Source: Erythrobacter colymbi | GTDB taxonomy: Bacteria > Pseudomonadota > Alphaproteobacteria > Sphingomonadales > Sphingomonadaceae | Direction: 5' to 3' | Length of the DNA: 64,000 nucleotides | Assembly: GCF_002155685.1 (NCBI RefSeq) | Contig: NZ_MUYK01000010.1 | Span: 29,500 to 93,499, forward strand | In this document: positions 1-8,320 of the stretch, piece after piece | Position numbering within the stretch: position 1 is the stretch's first letter | How the letters are laid out: each line of letters opens with the position of its first letter | Program-made: the position numbers and the translations under genes | Notes under the pieces: generated by a model | What the model was told of the DNA's origin: nothing | The model's database searches: none | Seen by the model: only the letters and a program-made list of their open reading frames with translations

Positions 1-2
1 AC

Positions 3-977
3 ATGGGCGAGAGCAACGCGCGCTATTACGCGAGCCGCGATCCCTTGGGCGAGCAGGGCGATTTCATCACCGCGCCCGAGATCACCCAGGCTTTCGGCGA
101 GCTGATCGGGGTGTGGCTCGCCGACCTGTGGTCGCGCATGACCAAGCGCAAATACATCCACTATGTCGAGCTCGGCCCCGGGCGCGGGACGCTCGCCAAG
201 GACGCGCTCGGGGCGGCGGCGAAGCAGGGGTTGAAGCCGCAGATCCACTTCGTCGAGACCTCGGCCACGCTGCGCAAGCTCCAGCGGGAGGCCTTCCCGG
301 ACTGCATCCACCACCACGACATCTCGACCCTGCCCGACGATGCGCCGCTGCTGATCGTCGCCAACGAGTTCTTCGATGCCCTGCCGGTGCAGCACCTGAT
401 CCGTTCGACCGACGGGTGGTATCCGCGGCTGGTGGGGCTGGATGGCGACGCGTTCACCTTCGTCACCGGCCGGGAGCGGATGGACCATCTCGTCCCGCCC
501 AGTTGGGTCACCGCCTCGCAAGGCACGCTGATCGAGACCAGCCCCGCCGCAGTCGCTCTGATGGCCGAGCTGGCGCGGCGGTTGAAGGAGCAGGGCGGGG
601 CGGCGCTGATCATCGACTATGGCCATGAAGAGCTGCGCTCGGGATCGACCTTGCAGGCGCTGAAGTCGCACCAGAAGGTCGACGTCTTCGCGCATCCGGG
701 CGATGCCGACCTCACCGCCCACGTCGATTTCGAGCTGCTCCAGCTCGTGGCGCAGCAGCACGGCGCGGATGTGATGGGGCTGCAATATCAGGGCGAGTGG
801 CTGATCCAGATGGGGATCGACACCCGCATGGAGATGCTCATCCGCCGCTCGCCTTACGAGCGGCCGAAGTTCCAGCGCCAGCGTGACCGGCTGGTGAAGG
901 ACAGCGAGATGGGCCGGCTGTTCAAGGTGCTCGGCCTGTGCGGGCGGCGCTGGCCGTTCGGGGCGGGGTTCCAGTAA
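3..977 (+). CDS. MidA/NDUFAF7-family SAM-dependent methyltransferase, 5' end missing
   Basis: The 324 visible residues match the MidA family (DUF185), homologous to mitochondrial NDUFAF7, an arginine methyltransferase needed for complex I assembly. The early GESNARYY and DPLGEQGDFITAPEI blocks are family hallmarks, and ELGPGRGTLAKD is the SAM-binding glycine-rich loop. Family members usually run about 350-360 residues with 25-35 residues before the GESNARYY block, so the gene very likely begins upstream of the window and the first ATG seen is internal. The C-terminal LFKVLGL block looks complete. The bacterial substrate is not established, so methylation of a respiratory subunit is only an inference. 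Confidence 0.85.
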   Translation: MGESNARYYASRDPLGEQGDFITAPEITQAFGELIGVWLADLWSRMTKRKYIHYVELGPGRGTLAKDALGAAAKQGLKPQIHFVETSATLRKLQREAFPDCIHHHDISTLPDDAPLLIVANEFFDALPVQHLIRSTDGWYPRLVGLDGDAFTFVTGRERMDHLVPPSWVTASQGTLIETSPAAVALMAELARRLKEQGGAALIIDYGHEELRSGSTLQALKSHQKVDVFAHPGDADLTAHVDFELLQLVAQQHGADVMGLQYQGEWLIQMGIDTRMEMLIRRSPYERPKFQRQRDRLVKDSEMGRLFKVLGLCGRRWPFGAGFQ

Positions 978-991
978 CGAGGGGAGCAGGG

Positions 992-1417
992 ATGAGGAAA
1001 CAGGCAGGCATTCTGGCGGCGGTGCTCGGGCTGGCGGCGATGGTGCCCGCGGCCTTTGCGGCCCAGCCGATCACCGGCCGCTGGGTGACGGCGGAAAAGG
1101 ACGCGGTGGTCGCGATCGCCAAGTGCGGCAAGGCGCTGTGCGGGCGGATCGAGAAGTTTCTCGTCATGCCCGCGGGCGGCAACGACCAGCGCGACGTCAA
1201 CAATTCCGACCCGGCCAAGCGCACCCGCAAGCTGATCGGCACGGCGATCCTCACCGGCCTCGTCGCCAATGGCGAAGCGTGGCACGGCGAGGTCTACGAT
1301 CCCAAGAAGGGCAAGACCTACAAGGCCGAAGTGCGCCGCAAGCCCGATGGCTCGCTGGAAGTGAAGGGCTGCGTCGGGCCGTTCTGTCAGGCGCAGGTCT
1401 GGCGGAAGGCTTCTTGA
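992..1417 (+). CDS. DUF2147 secreted protein
   Basis: This 141-residue protein starts at an ATG preceded by GAGGGGAGCAGG, a good ribosome-binding site, 14 bases after the methyltransferase stop. Residues 1-23 form a signal peptide (basic start, hydrophobic core, AFA-AQ cleavage). The mature part reads ITGRWVTAEKDAVVAIAKCG and LCGRIEKF, then a KGKTYKAEV block and a final KGCVGPFCQAQVWRK, which is the DUF2147 pattern of small periplasmic beta-rich proteins. Two cysteine pairs could form disulfides. The molecular function of DUF2147 is unknown. Longer starts exist in the frame but would overlap the upstream gene and hide the signal peptide. Confidence 0.8.
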   Translation: MRKQAGILAAVLGLAAMVPAAFAAQPITGRWVTAEKDAVVAIAKCGKALCGRIEKFLVMPAGGNDQRDVNNSDPAKRTRKLIGTAILTGLVANGEAWHGEVYDPKKGKTYKAEVRRKPDGSLEVKGCVGPFCQAQVWRKAS

Positions 1418-1422
1418 TTTGC

Positions 1423-1553
1423 GCGGGCCATCCGGCCCGCGATATCCTCGCTCACACGGCCTGACGGCCGTGTCGCTGCGGGCGGCCGGTTGGCCTTGCG
1501 GGCCTACGGCCCGAAATTGCGCCAACCTGTCCCCCTCCCGCTGGCGGGAGGGG
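1423..1553. repeat. Run of GC-rich hairpins between convergent genes
   Basis: Four inverted repeats follow one another: 1423-1440 (gcgggcc/ggcccgc, loop atcc), 1455-1472 (cacggcc/ggccgtg), 1499-1513 (cgggcc/ggcccg) and 1532-1553 (cccctcccg/cgggagggg, loop ctgg). The last is followed by ttaggggtggg, a layout seen again at 36.31 kb, so it is probably a dispersed repeat. Lying between convergent genes, the group may also end transcription from both sides, although no T-run follows any stem. Confidence 0.6.
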
Positions 1554-1570
1554 TTAGGGGTGGGCCCGAA

Positions 1571-3109
1571 TCACAACCCCAGCTTCTTCGCCAGTGCCTC
1601 CGCCGCCTGCTTGGGCGTCAGTTTCCCCGCATCCTCGCGGTCCACGGCGTAATTCGCCTCGCGCATCGCCTCGACGCTGATCGCGCCCAATAGCGGTTGC
1701 AGCGCGGCGGCAACGCCCGGGTCGTCCGCAATGCGGGGGGAGAGCAGCAGCAGCGCGTCATAGCTCGGCAGCGCGCCCTTGGGGTCGGCGAGTACCACCA
1801 GCCTGTCGGCAGCGATCCGACCGTCCGAGGTATAGGCGCTGATCACGTCGGCCTCGCCCGAGCGCAGCGCGTCATACATGAAGGTCGGCGCGAAATTGCG
1901 GGTTCGCCCGAAGCGCAGGCCATAGGCATCGCGCACCGCCAGCCATTCGGGCCGCTCGAAGAATTCGGGATCGCCCCCCACGGTCAGGCTCCCGCCCTCG
2001 CCGACCAGATCGGCGAGGCTGGTGACGCCCAGCGCCTTGGCGCGGTCGGGCCGCATCGCGAAGGCATAGGCATTCTCGAACCCCAATCGGCCGAGCACCC
2101 GCACCTTGTTCTGGCGCGCTTCCCATTCGCGGATCGTCTCGTACACCGCCTCGCGCCCGGGGTTGTCCGCGCGCTTCATGAAGTTGGCCCAGATCGTGCC
2201 GGTGTAATCGACCGAGATGTCGACGCTCGAGGCTGCGACCGCCGAGTGCACCACCGCGCTCCCCAGCCCGTCGCGATATTCTACACGGTAACCCGCCGCC
2301 TCCAGCCGCGATCCGATCAATTGCGCGAGGATATACTGCTCGGAGAATTGCTTGGCGGCGATGACGATCGGCCGCTCGGCATCCTCGCTGCGCTGGCCCC
2401 ACAGCGCGGCGAGGATGCCGAGGGCAACGATCGCCATGCCCCCGAACGTCATCCAGCGCTTGCGCCGGGCAAGGCCGACCTCGATCACCCAGAGCAGGTT
2501 GTCCGCCGCCAGCGCCAGCCCCGCGCTCGCGAGGCACCCGGCGAGCACCAGCGCCCAGTTCTGGGTCTGGAGCCCGGCGAAGATCGGATCGCCGAGGCTC
2601 GGCTGGCCGATGGTGGTGGCGAGTGTCGCCGCGCCGATGGTCCAGACGCTCGCGGTTCGGATACCGGCCATGATGAAGGGGGCGGAGAGCGGAGCCTCGA
2701 CCAGCACCAGCTTCTGCCACTTGGTCATGCCCACGCCGTCCGCGGCTTCGAGCACGCCTTCGTCGAGATTGGCCTGCGCGGTGACCGCGTTTCTCAGGAT
2801 CGGCAGCAGGGCGTAGAGCGTCAGCGCCATCAGTGCGGGCAGGAACCCTAGTGTCGGCAGCCCCTCGCCGAACACGCTGCGCAAGGACAGCAGCAGCGGG
2901 AAGAACAGCGCCAGCAGCGCGAGCGCGGGGATGGTCTGGACGAGGCTCGCAAGGCTCAGCGCGAGGCGCGAGACCAGCGGCGAACGGCTCGCCCACACCG
3001 CCATCGGCAGGGCGATGAGGATCGCCAGCCCGATCGCGCAGGCCGCCAGCACCACGTGCGCGGCAAGCTTGTCGGTGAGGCCGGGGAGGATGTCCCAGAT
3101 GCTGCCCAT
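1571..3109 (-). CDS. ABC importer permease fused to a glycine-betaine-type solute-binding domain
   Basis: This 512-residue protein joins two transporter parts. Residues 1-205 form a multi-pass permease with the EAA-type coupling loop EAADGVGMTKWQKLVLVEAPLS-like region near residue 125. After a further membrane segment near 225-240, residues 245-512 form an OpuAC/ProX-type binding domain starting IVIAAKQFSEQYILAQ and holding VDISVDYTGTIW and FMYDALRSGEADVISAYTSDG. Such fusions occur in OpuC-like osmoprotectant systems and in EgtU, which binds ergothioneine. The ATPase gene lies just upstream, overlapping by one base (TGATG), so the two are co-translated. The substrate cannot be read from the sequence: choline, betaine, carnitine or ergothioneine are all possible. 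Confidence 0.85.
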   Translation of the reverse strand: MGSIWDILPGLTDKLAAHVVLAACAIGLAILIALPMAVWASRSPLVSRLALSLASLVQTIPALALLALFFPLLLSLRSVFGEGLPTLGFLPALMALTLYALLPILRNAVTAQANLDEGVLEAADGVGMTKWQKLVLVEAPLSAPFIMAGIRTASVWTIGAATLATTIGQPSLGDPIFAGLQTQNWALVLAGCLASAGLALAADNLLWVIEVGLARRKRWMTFGGMAIVALGILAALWGQRSEDAERPIVIAAKQFSEQYILAQLIGSRLEAAGYRVEYRDGLGSAVVHSAVAASSVDISVDYTGTIWANFMKRADNPGREAVYETIREWEARQNKVRVLGRLGFENAYAFAMRPDRAKALGVTSLADLVGEGGSLTVGGDPEFFERPEWLAVRDAYGLRFGRTRNFAPTFMYDALRSGEADVISAYTSDGRIAADRLVVLADPKGALPSYDALLLLSPRIADDPGVAAALQPLLGAISVEAMREANYAVDREDAGKLTPKQAAEALAKKLGL

Positions 3110-3912
3110 CAGGCGCCGCTCTCCTCCAGGCCTTCAAGCGCGGCAAGCTGTTCGGCCTGCTCGCGCGGCACCCTGACGAGGCGCTGCGCGACCGTGCCGC
3201 CGGCTCCGGCGAGCAGCGCGCGCGGGGTCTCGTCGGCCACCAGCGCGCCCTTGTCCATCACCAGCACGCGGTCTGCCAGCAGCAGCGCCTCGGCCATGTC
3301 ATGCGTGACCATCACCGTGGTAAGGCCGAGCGTCTCGTGCAGCTCGCGCACCTTGCGGCCCAAGGCGTCGCGGGTGACGGGATCGAGCGCGCCGAAGGGC
3401 TCGTCCATGATCAGCAGCTCCGGGCCGCCCGCCAGCGCCCGCGCCACGCCGACCCGCTGGCGCTGCCCGCCGGAGAGTTCGTCGGGCATTCGCGTCGCAT
3501 AGACCGGATCGAGCTCGACCAGTTCGAGCAGTTCGGCGACGCGTTCGGGCGGCAGCTTCTCGCCCGCCAGCCGCGGGCCGATGGCGATGTTCTCGGCGAC
3601 CGAGAAATGCGGGAACAGGCCGATGCCCTGGAACACGTATCCGACCCGGCGGCGCAGGCGGGCGGGCTTGAGGTGGGTGACATCCTCGCCCCCGAACAGC
3701 ACCCGGCCGCCCGTGGGCTCGACCAGCGTGTTGACGGTCTTCAGCAGCGTCGACTTGCCCGATCCCGATGCGCCCACCAGCGCGACAAAGCTGCCCCTGG
3801 CAAGGTCGCATGAAACACCGACGCCGTCCGTGCCAACGGCCGTAACCTCGCCGAAGCGGCAGATCACCCCGTCGAAGCGGAGCAGGGGCGAAGCGGTTTC
3901 CATTCGTGCCAA
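3109..3912 (-). CDS. ABC importer ATP-binding protein, OpuCA/ProV-like
   Basis: The 267-residue ATPase powers the fused permease/binding protein encoded directly downstream. It has Walker A GASGSGKST, the Q-loop region YVFQGIGLFPHF, the signature LSGGQRQRVGVARAL and Walker B LLIMDEPFGALD followed by the switch region MVTHDMAEAL. The YVFQGIGLFPH block is typical of the osmoprotectant ATPase branch. No C-terminal CBS domains are present, unlike OpuCA or OpuAA, so the ionic-strength sensing of those transporters may be missing. It is the first gene of a two-gene operon and runs divergently from the acyl-CoA dehydrogenase gene, with about 106 bases between. Confidence 0.9.
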   Translation of the reverse strand: MARMETASPLLRFDGVICRFGEVTAVGTDGVGVSCDLARGSFVALVGASGSGKSTLLKTVNTLVEPTGGRVLFGGEDVTHLKPARLRRRVGYVFQGIGLFPHFSVAENIAIGPRLAGEKLPPERVAELLELVELDPVYATRMPDELSGGQRQRVGVARALAGGPELLIMDEPFGALDPVTRDALGRKVRELHETLGLTTVMVTHDMAEALLLADRVLVMDKGALVADETPRALLAGAGGTVAQRLVRVPREQAEQLAALEGLEESGA

Positions 3913-4018
3913 GGATTAGCGAGGTTAGGCACGCCGCGCCAGCGTCTCCGATTGGCGTTTGCGCGATGGCTTGCTATGCGGGCTGCCAGAACAATCATTA
4001 CGCGGCGAGGAACAAATC

Positions 4019-5185
4019 ATGCGCGCCACCCCCGATTTCGACTTCCAGCTTGGCGAGGCTGCCGAGATGATCCGCGAGAGCACGGCGCGCTTCGCCGACG
4101 AGCAGATCATGCCGCTCGCCGAGCGCACCGACCGCGAGGACCGCTTCCCGCGCGAGCTGTGGCAGCCGATGGGCGCGCTGGGCCTCCACGGCATCACGGT
4201 GGAAGAGGAATGGGGCGGTCTGGGCCTCGGCTATCTCGAACACGTGATCGCGGTCGAGGAAGTCAGCCGCGCGAGCGCCAGCATCGGCCTGTCCTATGGC
4301 GCGCACTCCAACCTCTGCCTCAACCAGATCCGCCGCTGGGGGAATGACGAGCAAAAGGCGAAGTATCTCCCCAAGCTGATCTCGGGCGAGCACGTCGGCA
4401 GCCTCGCCATGTCCGAGGCGGGCGCAGGGTCGGATGTGGTCTCGATGAAATTGAAGGCCGATGCGGTTCAGGGCGGATACGTCCTCAACGGCACCAAGTT
4501 CTGGATCACCAACGCGCCTGAGGCCGATACGCTGGTGGTCTATGCCAAGACCGACGGGCACGCCGGATCGCGCGGTATCACCGCCTTCCTCATCGAGAAG
4601 GGCGACGAGGGCTTCGCCATCGGCCAGAAGATCAGCAAGGTCGGCATGAAGGGCTCGCCCACCGCGGAGCTCGTCTTCAACGACTGCTTCATCCCCGAAG
4701 ACCGCATCATGGGCCCGGTCAACGGCGGGGTCGGGGTGCTGATGAGCGGGCTCGATTACGAGCGCGTGGTGCTCGCCGGATTGCAGCTCGGCATCATGCA
4801 GGCCTGCCTCGACACGGTGATCCCCTACCTGCGCGAGAGGAAGCAGTTCGGCAAACCCATCGGCAGCTTCCAGCTGATGCAGGCCAAGGTCGCAGACATG
4901 TATGTCGCCCTGCAATCGGCCCGCGCCTACACCTATGCCGTCGCCAAGGCCTGCGACGCGGGGCAGACGACGCGCTTCGATGCGGCCGGGGTGATTTTGC
5001 TGGCGTCGGAAAACGCCTTCAAGGTCGCCGCCGAAAGCGTGCAGGCGCTGGGCGGGGCGGGCTACACCACCGACTGGCCGGTCGAACGCTACATGAGGGA
5101 CGCCAAGCTGCTCGACATCGGCGCTGGGACGAACGAGATCCGCCGCATGCTGATCGGGCGCGAATTGATCGGGGCGGCGGGGTGA
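4019..5185 (+). CDS. Isovaleryl-CoA dehydrogenase
   Basis: This FAD enzyme (388 residues) oxidises isovaleryl-CoA to 3-methylcrotonyl-CoA in leucine breakdown. FAD and acyl-CoA dehydrogenase signatures are AMSEAGAGSDV near 130-140, FWITNAPEAD near 161 and QALGGAGYTTDWPVERYMRD towards the C-terminus. The catalytic base of the isovaleryl branch, a Glu in the LDYERVVLAG block, is at about residue 248, which separates it from short-chain dehydrogenases with a C-terminal Glu. The start at 4019 gives the usual family length; an upstream in-frame extension lacks conservation. It precedes, with two small genes between, the carboxylase beta subunit for the next step, supporting the assignment. Confidence 0.92.
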   Translation: MRATPDFDFQLGEAAEMIRESTARFADEQIMPLAERTDREDRFPRELWQPMGALGLHGITVEEEWGGLGLGYLEHVIAVEEVSRASASIGLSYGAHSNLCLNQIRRWGNDEQKAKYLPKLISGEHVGSLAMSEAGAGSDVVSMKLKADAVQGGYVLNGTKFWITNAPEADTLVVYAKTDGHAGSRGITAFLIEKGDEGFAIGQKISKVGMKGSPTAELVFNDCFIPEDRIMGPVNGGVGVLMSGLDYERVVLAGLQLGIMQACLDTVIPYLRERKQFGKPIGSFQLMQAKVADMYVALQSARAYTYAVAKACDAGQTTRFDAAGVILLASENAFKVAAESVQALGGAGYTTDWPVERYMRDAKLLDIGAGTNEIRRMLIGRELIGAAG

Positions 5186-5739
5186 GCTTGCCGGTTGATT
5201 GGCGTGCGATCGCCGAAAAGCTGGGAACGATCAGTTCGACTGAGCATGGGTATAGCGAGCGTGGCGGCACGGGCGTCGCATGCGATGCAATTGCAGAAAT
5301 ACTCGGAGCTTCTCTGCTTCGTGATGCTGTCGATTTTGCCGTGTCAGGCGGGCCCGGGGCCGAGGCCGCCCGATCTGTCCTGATCCTGTTGAAATCACCG
5401 GCTGCGATGGAGCGTTGCCTTGAGATCTTCCGTGAGCCTCTCGATGCTCAGCAGGCAGGCGACGCAATTCATGTCCTCAAGATGATTTCAGATCGCCGTG
5501 TACTCGCGTGGATCCCCGAGTTCATGGCAAGCGAAAACGAGATCGTGAGACTCTGGACGTTGGGCATTCTTGATCAGCTACTCATCATGCAGGAAGCCAT
5601 TACACCTGAGGAAGCCGCGCCATTCTTCAAGCAGGCTTTGGCCGATCCGAGTGGTAACGTCCGAAACGAAGCATATCGGTTCCTCGAAGATTTTGCGCAG
5701 GAGGAGCAAGTGATTGCCATGCGGAGTTTCATGCAATGA
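5182..5739 (+). CDS. HEAT-repeat-like hypothetical protein
   Basis: The 185-residue protein starts with GTG, overlapping the stop of the dehydrogenase gene by four bases, so translational coupling is likely. It is soluble, with no signal peptide, and is predicted mostly helical. Repeated helix pairs such as ARSVLILLKSPAAMERCLEIF, VLAWIPEFMASENEIVRLWTLGILD and ALADPSGNVRNEAYRFLEDF resemble HEAT or PBS-lyase-like repeats used for protein contacts. Base composition is lower in GC than the genes on either side. No enzymatic motif is visible, and I do not recognise a named family. Its location inside the leucine gene group may be incidental. Confidence 0.65.
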   Translation: MSLPVDWRAIAEKLGTISSTEHGYSERGGTGVACDAIAEILGASLLRDAVDFAVSGGPGAEAARSVLILLKSPAAMERCLEIFREPLDAQQAGDAIHVLKMISDRRVLAWIPEFMASENEIVRLWTLGILDQLLIMQEAITPEEAAPFFKQALADPSGNVRNEAYRFLEDFAQEEQVIAMRSFMQ

Positions 5740-6041
5740 GCACCGACGAAGACTACGTCTATGACGAGGCGAGCGGCGAGTGGCCGCCCGCGTCCGAGCT
5801 TGCGGCCCAGCGCGCGGCGGAGGACGCGGTGGACGTGCGCGATGCGGTCGGCAATATCCTTGCCGATGGCGATGCGGTGACGTTGATCAAGGACCTCGAG
5901 GTCAAGGGCGCAGGGCAAACCCTGAAGCAGGGCACGCTGATCAAGTCGATCCGCCTGACCGGCGACCCTCAGGAGATCGACTGCAAATATCCCGGCATCA
6001 AAGGCCTGGTGCTCAGGGCCGAGTTTGTGCGGAAACGGTGA
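5736..6041 (+). CDS. PhnA/YjdM-like protein lacking the zinc ribbon
   Basis: The 101-residue protein starts at an ATG overlapping the preceding stop (ATGA). Residues 32-101 carry the PhnA/YjdM C-terminal domain, with DAVGNILADGDAVTLIKDL, VKGAGQTLKQGTLIKSIRL and a final LVLRAEFVRKR, all collinear with E. coli YjdM. The family's N-terminal zinc ribbon with its two CxxC pairs is replaced by an acidic stretch beginning MSTDEDYVYDEASGEW. Despite the old label alkylphosphonate utilisation protein, no such role is demonstrated for YjdM, and no phosphonate genes lie here. The function is unknown. Confidence 0.8.
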   Translation: MSTDEDYVYDEASGEWPPASELAAQRAAEDAVDVRDAVGNILADGDAVTLIKDLEVKGAGQTLKQGTLIKSIRLTGDPQEIDCKYPGIKGLVLRAEFVRKR

Positions 6042-6060
6042 AGAAAGATGACACTACCCT

Positions 6061-6152
6061 CGTCACCCTGAACTTGTTTCAGGGTCCATCGCACAGACAA
6101 GAACAGCCGGTGCGAGACGAGAAATGGATGCTGAAACAAGTTCAGCATGACG
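6061..6152. repeat. Inverted repeat, TGAACTTGTTTCAG family
   Basis: Two arms of about 29 bases (6061-6089 and 6124-6152) face each other with about 25 matching positions. The left arm core is ccctgaacttgtttcaggg and the right arm carries ctgaaacaagttcagc. The element fills the gap between the PhnA-like gene and mccB and ends just ahead of the mccB ribosome-binding site. Elements of this type are dispersed in many alphaproteobacterial genomes. If transcribed it would fold into a long stem and could stabilise or attenuate the operon message. Confidence 0.8.
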
Positions 6153-6164
6153 GAGAGATTTAGA

Positions 6165-7772
6165 ATGACCGCCCCCACCCTCACCACCAAGCTCGACCGC
6201 GAGAGCCCCGAGGCCAAGGCCCGCTTCGCGCACAACCATGCCCTCGCGCAGGAGCTCCGCGCGCGGGTGGCCGAGGCGGCGCTCGGCGGGCCGGAGAAGC
6301 ATCGCGAGCGGCATGTCAGCCGCGGCAAGTTGCTCCCCCGCGAGCGGGTGGAGCGGCTGCTCGATCCGGGTTCACCCTTTCTGGAGGTCGGGCAGCTGGC
6401 GGCGAACGGGATGTATGAGGGCGACGTCAACGGCGCATCGATCATCACCGGCGTGGGGCGAGTCTCGGGGCGGCAGTGCATGATCGTGTGCAACGACGCG
6501 ACCGTGAAGGGCGGCACCTATTACCCGATGACGGTCAAGAAGCACCTGAGGGCGCAGGAGATCGCGGCAGAAAACCGCCTGCCGTGCATCTATCTGGTCG
6601 ACAGCGGCGGGGCGAACCTGCCGCATCAGGCCGAGGTCTTTCCGGACCGCGACCATTTCGGCCGCATCTTCTTCAATCAGGCGAACATGTCCGCCCTGGG
6701 CATCCCGCAGATCGCCTGCGTCATGGGCTCCTGCACCGCGGGGGGCGCCTACGTGCCCGCCATGTCCGACGAGACGGTGATTGTGCGCAACCAGGGCACG
6801 ATCTTCCTTGCCGGCCCGCCGCTGGTGAAAGCCGCGACGGGCGAGGAGATCACCGCTGAAGACCTCGGCGGTGGTGACCTGCACGCCAGGAAGTCCGGCG
6901 TGGTCGATCACTTGGCCGAGAACGACGAGCACGCGCTCACCATCGTGCGCGACATCGTCTCGCACCTCGGCGCGAACACCGGGGCGGCGAAGGACGTCGC
7001 GCTCAAGGACCCGCGCCCCCCTAAGTTCGATGCCGAGGATCTCTACGCCCTCATCCCCGAGGACGTGCGTGCGCCTTACGACGTCAAGGAAGTGATCGCG
7101 CGGCTGGTCGACGGCTCCGAGTTCCACGAGTTCAAGGCGCATTACGGCAGCACGCTGGTGTGCGGGTTCGCGCATATCTGGGGGATGCCGGTCGCGATCC
7201 TCGCCAACAACGGCGTGCTGTTTTCGGAAAGCGCGCAGAAGGGCGCGCACTTCATAGAGCTGGCCTGCCAGAGGCGCATCCCCTTGCTGTTCCTCCAGAA
7301 TATCAGCGGCTTCATGGTCGGCGGGAAATACGAGGCAGAGGGCATCGCCAAGCACGGGGCGAAGCTCGTCACCGCCGTGGCGACCGCGACGGTGCCCAAG
7401 GTCACCGTGGTGATCGGCGGGAGCTTCGGCGCGGGGAACTACGGGATGTGCGGCCGCGCCTACTCGCCCCGCTTCCTGTTCACCTGGCCCAACGCGCGCA
7501 TCAGCGTGATGGGCGGCGAGCAGGCGGCATCGGTGCTCGCCACCGTGCACCGCGACGCCGAAAGCTGGACCCCGGAGCAGGCCGAGGCCTTCAAGCAGCC
7601 GATCCGCCAGAAATACGAAGACGAAGGCAACCCCTACTACGCCACCGCCCGCCTGTGGGACGACGGCGTGGTCGACCCGGTGCAGACCCGCGATGTGCTG
7701 GGGCTTGCGTTTGCGGCCTGCCTTGAGGCACCTATCGCCGAGCAGCCCAAATTTGGCGTATTCAGGATGTAG
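6165..7772 (+). CDS. mccB: Methylcrotonyl-CoA carboxylase beta subunit (carboxyltransferase)
   Basis: This 535-residue subunit moves carboxyl from biotin to 3-methylcrotonyl-CoA, the step after isovaleryl-CoA dehydrogenase in leucine degradation. Two crotonase-like carboxyltransferase halves are present: the first with [20 protein letters not shown] and [16 protein letters not shown], the second with [20 protein letters not shown] and [20 protein letters not shown]. The [10 protein letters not shown] block and length favour methylcrotonyl- over propionyl-CoA carboxylase. I chose the ATG at 6165, after CGGAGAGA, over an in-frame ATG at 6147 inside the inverted repeat. The biotin-carrying alpha subunit is not in the window. 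Confidence 0.92.
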   Translation: MTAPTLTTKLDRESPEAKARFAHNHALAQELRARVAEAALGGPEKHRERHVSRGKLLPRERVERLLDPGSPFLEVGQLAANGMYEGDVNGASIITGVGRVSGRQCMIVCNDATVKGGTYYPMTVKKHLRAQEIAAENRLPCIYLVDSGGANLPHQAEVFPDRDHFGRIFFNQANMSALGIPQIACVMGSCTAGGAYVPAMSDETVIVRNQGTIFLAGPPLVKAATGEEITAEDLGGGDLHARKSGVVDHLAENDEHALTIVRDIVSHLGANTGAAKDVALKDPRPPKFDAEDLYALIPEDVRAPYDVKEVIARLVDGSEFHEFKAHYGSTLVCGFAHIWGMPVAILANNGVLFSESAQKGAHFIELACQRRIPLLFLQNISGFMVGGKYEAEGIAKHGAKLVTAVATATVPKVTVVIGGSFGAGNYGMCGRAYSPRFLFTWPNARISVMGGEQAASVLATVHRDAESWTPEQAEAFKQPIRQKYEDEGNPYYATARLWDDGVVDPVQTRDVLGLAFAACLEAPIAEQPKFGVFRM

Positions 7773-7774
7773 AT

Positions 7775-8257
7775 ATGCTGACCTTATCTGAGCTTTATGA
7801 TCTGATGGTTCAGATGGGGGTTATTGGCGGCGCAATTACATCTATAATCTTCGCGATCGAAGCTGTGAAGTTTGTATGGCGATTTACAAATTCTCTTTGG
7901 CATGAGAGGGGTAGAAACTTTGTAATTCGGGAGATTTTGAAGAGTAGACGGATGAGAATGCTCTGTTTGAGAGATCAAACATTTTTTATCGCTGTACTTG
8001 GATCAAGAGCATTACAGTTTATTTTGTACGCTTTAGCGTCTTTTGTTTTTACAATTGCGATTATAAATTCAGAAAAATTTATACTTTCTAAGGAAGTGCT
8101 TAGGGGGTTTCTATATTTTTACCTGTTCATGGCGCAGATAGCTATGATCCGGCTCTGGTTCCTGCTGGCATACATTCGGGTTATGCGCCGGAAAGTCATG
8201 CTCGGTCTAAAGCCACGTTTGACGCGTCATGAAACCCTCCCCCACCCCCTTGCGTAG
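7775..8257 (+). CDS. AT-rich hypothetical membrane protein
   Basis: This 160-residue protein starts two bases after the mccB stop. Three hydrophobic segments are visible, at about residues 14-33, 76-98 and 107-133, with basic linkers such as RRMRMLCLR and RVMRRKVML, so it is probably an inner-membrane protein. The striking feature is composition: the reading frame is AT-rich, with codons such as ATA, TTT, AAA and AGA that are rare in neighbouring genes. This suggests recent arrival between mccB and the acyltransferase gene, where leucine-pathway genes might otherwise follow. No known family was recognised. Confidence 0.6.
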   Translation: MLTLSELYDLMVQMGVIGGAITSIIFAIEAVKFVWRFTNSLWHERGRNFVIREILKSRRMRMLCLRDQTFFIAVLGSRALQFILYALASFVFTIAIINSEKFILSKEVLRGFLYFYLFMAQIAMIRLWFLLAYIRVMRRKVMLGLKPRLTRHETLPHPLA

Positions 8258-8320
8258 CTAACCCAAGTTAGGCCACAAGCACTTCAAGCCTTTTGGGAGA
8301 GGGCAGGGACATTGCCGCAT

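Noticed and set aside
1697..2851. Long plus-strand open frame (384 codons) opposite the fused permease gene
   Set aside because: It is antisense to a well-supported ABC permease/binding protein, has an amino-acid make-up typical of GC-rich shadow frames (runs of R, G, H, A), and no motif.
5736..6041. Phosphonate degradation gene phnA
   Set aside because: The PhnA name for YjdM-like proteins is historical; the real phosphonoacetate hydrolase PhnA is a different, larger enzyme and no phosphonate genes are near.
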